Assembly: GCA_029931905.1 (NCBI GenBank)
Contig: JAOZRH010000075.1
Coordinates: 1-9,709 of the forward strand
From: Fidelibacterota bacterium
Lineage (GTDB): Bacteria > Fidelibacterota > Fidelibacteria > Fidelibacterales > Fidelibacteraceae
Direction: 5' to 3'
Length of the DNA: 9,709 nt
Made by a program: the position numbers and the translations under genes. The notes beneath the pieces were generated by a model that was not told where the DNA came from, ran no database searches, and was given only the letters and a program-made list of their open reading frames with translations. Below are positions 6,108-9,709 of the stretch, piece by piece. Positions within the stretch are counted from its first letter, which is position 1. Each line of letters opens with the position of its first letter.

Positions 6108-8717
6108 ATGATTTTAGTTTATTCAAATAATTCAGATATTACAGCAGATGTTGCAAAAAACTCTGTTAAAATTAATGAGCAATTAAATAATAGAAGAAAT
6201 ACTTTATCTTTTAAGACTATTGCTGAAAAAGTTTCAGAATGACAAACTGTAGAAGTTTTTGAGTGATTTGAATTAGTTTCGTCTGTTTCAGGTTCAAGTG
6301 TATTATTTGTAGATAATACTTTTGAATTTGAAAAGAAGTTTAGAGTATGAGATGAAATTCTTTTAGATATAAAATGAAGTAATAAGAATATAGTTAATAT
6401 AACTTGAATTGACCATACTGCTAAAACAATAACAGTAAATAAAAATGTAACTTTACCTATAAGAGCAAAATGTGGTAGAAAAATATTTTGATGAGTAGTT
6501 ATAAGAAATCCTGATAAAGAAATATGAATGACAGGAACTTTTGAGTATAGAGTTACAGTTAATGATTGGAGTTCGGCTTTTGATAGGAAAGTTGTAGTTG
6601 AAACTTTTGAAGATATTTATTTAAGAGAAATTTTAGGTAAGACAATTTATGAGTTTACTGCTAATGATACAGAAACAGTAATAGATAATTTTGAAACACC
6701 GTGGACTAAAAGTTGAGTTGCAAGAGTAATGATTGCAGATAGTAATGATAGAATACAAGGTACAAATTCAATGAAGGCTTGAACAACTTGATCAGGTACA
6801 GCCAAATGGACTAAAACAGTCGCTCTTAACCTTTCTAATGAAGAACGGTATAAATTATGGTGGAAGATAAAAGACGGCTCTAAAGTGGATTTAATGACCG
6901 TGAGGGTATGAACAAACTCTAGTAATTATTATGAGAAGGTTTCTATATGGAATTGAATTGATAACGAGGATTGCTGGAATTATGAAAGTTTTGATTTTAA
7001 TAGATGTACAGAAGTTTGAACGGTAGATTTATCTAATATTACTTGGGTTGAAATTGAAATTATTTCTAATGCTTCAATACCTAGTGGAGATATACATTTT
7101 GATCAGATAATAGGGACTTCGTGAGGGTTTACTTTACAAAATACAATACGATGAGATGTGAAGTTTGAAGATGTAAGATTGCAATATAAGAAACCTACTG
7201 TAATGGTAGAAAATCTTGCTAAACTACAAGGAATGTTTTGGTACATAGATTATGACAGAGATTTACATTTCTTTAAAAGTAATTCAAAAACAGCTCCTTT
7301 TAGTATTACAGATACTTCATTAAATTATTCAGATTTAAGTATTTCAGTTGATATTTCAGAAGTTAAAAATAGACAAACAATAAGATGAGGGATTGCACCT
7401 GATGAAGCTCTTTACACACAAGAAAAAGTTTGTGATTGAGTTGAGGAAAGTTGGAGGTTAGACTACCCACCAAAAACTTTAAAAGTTTATGTAGATAGTT
7501 GAAGTGGATTTGTAGAAAAAACAGTTTGAGTAGAAAATTTGGTAGATGAAACTACTGTAAATTATGTTTTTAATTTTACTGAAAAAACAGTTAGAAGATG
7601 AAACGATACTATTATTGCTAATGGTGATAAAATTAAACTTGAATATTATCCTTTTAAAGCAATTAGAGTTAGATTTTCAGATCCAACTTCAATAGCAGCA
7701 ATGAAAGCATTAACTGGTTGAGATTGAATTTTTGACGGTGCAGTTATTTCAGATAATAATATAAAGACTTGGGAAGAAGCGAGGTTAAGAGCTAAAGCAG
7801 AAACAGATGCTTATTCTAATCCTATTGTAACTATAACATTTAAAACACAAATTGATGGGCTAGTGGCTGGGCAATTACTTTCAGTACAAGATAGTTCACG
7901 ATGAATTGATGACCAATATTTAATTCAAAAAGTTAGTAGAATTTCACGAGAAAATGAGTTGTGGACTTATTCAGTTACAGCAAGTTCAACAATGTTTTGA
8001 ATAATAGAATTTTTTCAATTACTTTTGAAAAAAGCTGATAGAATGGATGTAGATGTTTCAGAGATTGTAGATATTGTTTTAAATGTAGATGAAGTTTTAA
8101 CTATAAGTGTAGCTAATATATTTACACAAAAAAATAAAATAGCACAAGCTGGGGATTTAGATGTTAGATATTGGGATTTTATAGAACAAGAATGAACTGC
8201 AACAAGTACTTGAGATATTGGAACAAAAGGTACTCAATGGTATGCACAGTTTGAGGGTACAGAAACAGGCTCTGCTTCGTTTGATGAGTCTTCACGATAT
8301 AACGATAACAAATCATTAAAACTTACAGCTAATAACGGTTGAAACGGTCAAGAATTAAAATGTTTTTCAAATAAGTTTCCTATAAAAAATACAAGTTATA
8401 AATTAAATGCTTTCGTTGAAATGTTGGCAGATTTATGAAGTTTAGGAACTGGTGGATCTTGCAAGGTAGAATTTTTAGAATATACTAATAAAACTGATGT
8501 TTCGCCAACAAATACAACTGAAATATTTTCAGGAACAACTAAACAAGATTTTACTAGAAGTGAAGTTTTACGAACTACTACTTGAAATTTTTGACAGATT
8601 GTAGTTAAATTATATAGAGCAAGTGGAACGGTTTCAGTTTCAGATATTGGAGTTATAGAACAATGAACAGATACAGCAACAAATCCTATACAAGCAAGTT
8701 TTTGACAAGTAACATAA
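6108..8717 (+). CDS. Tail hub / baseplate protein with extra beta-sandwich domains (869 aa)
   Basis: An 869-residue mosaic structural protein follows the tape measure. Residues about 53-125 form a beta module with FRVGDEILLDIKG and ITGIDHTAKTITV. Next come a short gp27-like strand set (GTFEYRVTVNDWSSAFDRKV), then a predicted beta-sandwich at about 193-341 resembling carbohydrate-binding modules (DNFETPWTKSG, NSMKAGTTGSG, FDQIIG). The hub core runs from about 350 to 630, with LAKLQGMFWYIDYDRDLHFF, VKNRQTIRGG and EARLRAKAETDAYSNPIVTI, which is characteristic of siphovirus baseplate hub (Tal/gp27-like) proteins. A second beta-sandwich fills about 690-865 (YAQFEGTETGSASFDESSRY, then NDNKSLKLTA). 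Hubs close the tail tip, contact the tape measure and hold the fibres. The added domains may bind host surface glycans, but that is inferred from their look. No peptidase or lysozyme motif was recognised. TGA codons are numerous and the frame is intact to the TAA. Confidence 0.8.
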
Positions 8718-8721
8718 TAAT

Positions 8722-9264
8722 ATGAAAAAAGAAATCTGATTAAAGGCTAATTATACAGTAACTAAAATGACTGATACTTTAGTTGGTAAAATAATGATAG
8801 AAACTTGATGTACATTAGCAGAACTCCCTTGAGTTTTAAGAGATTATAATTGAAAATATAAAGATGAATTAAAGGTGTTTAAATGACATAATTTAGTGCC
8901 GTTAGTTTTAAGAAACAGTTTAGCAACATTAATTTCTTGAACTGATGTAACTCCTACTTTTAAAGCAAATTATATAGCTTTAGGTTCAGGTTCAACAACT
9001 CCTTCAAATAATGATACTACTTTAACATCTGAAACAATAAGATGACTTTTTACTAATAGAAGTTCAGTTGAAAATGTAGCTTATTTAGATAAATTTTTCA
9101 GTTCGGCAGAGGTTGGTTGAAATACTTATAATGAAATATGAGTTTTTGTAGACGGATCAGCTTCAGTAGATACAGGTTATTTATTATCACGAATTTTGAT
9201 AAATGAAACAATGACTTCAAGTGAGAGCCTTTCTATAAATGTTTCAGTAAGTATTGCAGGATAA
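8722..9264 (+). CDS. Baseplate or tail-fibre-associated structural protein (180 aa)
   Basis: This 180-residue protein has nine TGA and seven GGN glycines. After a variable first third it shows HNLVPLVLRNSLATLISG, then YIALGSGSTTPSNNDTTLTS and a late segment NEIGVFVDGSASVDTGYLLS followed by RILIN and the strand SLSINVSVSI. This layout (small helix, GSGxxxP-x-x-x-x-T-x-L-x-x-E, EIGVF, G-x-L-x-x-R, final strand) is found in phage tail tip proteins encoded just before fibre genes. Their structural role is usually not known beyond linking fibres to the baseplate. The arginine of LLSR is CGA (9190-9192). It begins four bases after the hub stop and precedes a fibre gene, so a distal tail role is likely. 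I do not recognise an exact family. Confidence 0.7.
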
Positions 9265-9303
9265 TAAAAACAATGTATAATTTTATTACTTAATAAAAAA
9301 ATA

Positions 9304-9709
9304 ATGCCAAGAAATAATAGTACAAACTGGTCGGTAAACGAGCAGATAACGGCAGCAAGAATACAAGATATAAATGAAGATTTAGATGATATTTATGCTA
9401 ATTGAGATGATAGAGGACGAATTGTTTTAGCTTCATCTTGAGAAGCTTTAAAAATTGATATTGCTGAATTTACTTATAAAGTAGGTTCTTCAGTTTGAAT
9501 TTCAACTTGATTAACTAATTACGCAGTGACAGATAATGCTACAAATTATATTGAAGTAAATTCAACTTGAACTGTATCATCAAATACAACTGCTTTTTCA
9601 GAGGATAAAGCTCCTATTTGAAAAGTAATTGCAGCAAGTGGAACAATAACTTCAATAGAATTATACAAAATAGATATACAAGGAGCTGCTGAAACAGGAG
9701 GAAATCCTA
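9304..9709 (+). CDS. Tail fibre / receptor-binding protein, N-terminal part (truncated by window end)
   Basis: One hundred and thirty-five codons are visible and the frame is still open at the end of the window. The N-terminus (NWSVNEQITAARIQDINEDL, then DDIYANG) matches the opening of many phage tail fibres, in which a W-x-x-x-E/G-x-x-x-x-A-x-x-x-D-x-N-x-D-L-D-x-x-Y segment attaches to the baseplate. A beta-rich stretch follows: VGSSVGISTGLTNYAVTD, NYIEVNSTGTVSSN and APIGKVIAASGTITSIELYK, a pattern common in fibre shafts. Six TGA and six GGN codons are read as glycine. Receptor-binding domains would lie beyond the window. The start is preceded by a 39-base A/T-only-type gap without a Shine-Dalgarno sequence. 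The position at the distal end of the tail module supports the call. Confidence 0.75.

Noticed and set aside
1966..7388. Short separate ORFs at 1966-2160, 2872-3207, 4071-4328, 6528-6716 and 7158-7388 as distinct genes
   Set aside because: They are pieces of the tube, tape measure and hub genes cut by in-frame TGA glycine codons. The frame and family similarity continue through each TGA.
9254..9281. Promoter with TTGCAG and a perfect TATAAT (9276-9281) before the fibre gene
   Set aside because: The -35 match is poor, the spacing is 16, and TATAAT is expected by chance in this base composition. It is weaker than the pair at 1199-1227 and was not listed.
9273..9293. Six-codon leader peptide (MYNFIT) before the fibre gene
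   Set aside because: So short a frame arises easily in AT-rich sequence. There is no ribosome binding site, attenuator or other sign of use.
53..9709. TGA as tryptophan (table 4, Mycoplasma-like phage)
   Set aside because: TGA occupies conserved glycine positions (WTG, HQRGG, AGG-LDNVPA), and tryptophans at conserved places are TGG. The density of TGA is also far above normal tryptophan content.

Overview
This window is the tail module of a siphovirus-type phage or prophage written in a recoded genetic code. The DNA is very AT-rich (about 30% GC by eye). In the standard code the + strand breaks into short fragments. If TGA is read as a sense codon, it resolves into eleven tightly packed genes, all on the + strand, that end only in TAA (once TAG). 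TGA falls at positions where phage tail families conserve glycine, and conserved tryptophans are written TGG, so TGA is glycine (translation table 25) and not tryptophan (table 4). UGA=Gly is known from Gracilibacteria (BD1-5) and Absconditabacteria (SR1), so the likely host is a member of one of these CPR/Patescibacteria groups. CGA and CGG sit at likely arginine positions, which leans toward Gracilibacteria. No host gene is present, so the host is inferred.

Layout: 1-52, end of an upstream gene that cannot be framed; 53-247, two-helix small membrane protein; 252-713, head-tail connector (gp36/DUF1320-like); 715-1197, tail completion/morphogenesis protein (gpS/Mu gpG-like); a 56-nt gap with the best promoter in the window; 1254-1763, tail terminator; 1775-1954, small conserved-looking phage protein; 1966-3207, major tail tube protein; a gap with a weak hairpin; 3271-3618 plus 3615-3854, tail assembly chaperone made as a short and a -1 frameshifted long form; 3864-6098, tape measure protein of the TP901 type; 6108-8717, large tail hub/baseplate protein with extra beta-sandwich domains; 8722-9264, baseplate or fibre-associated protein; 9304 to the window end, start of a tail fibre protein.

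The order connector, completion, terminator, tube, chaperone (with frameshift), tape measure, hub, fibre is the standard long non-contractile tail assembly order. The chaperones coat the tape measure, the tube polymerises around it, the terminator caps it, the connector and completion proteins join tail to head, and the hub and fibres contact the host. No tail sheath gene is present, which argues against a myovirus. No integrase, tRNA, CRISPR array, insertion sequence or attachment site was seen, and I found no convincing gene on the minus strand. No start codon has a Shine-Dalgarno sequence; starts are preceded by A/T-only stretches, often ending TTATG.
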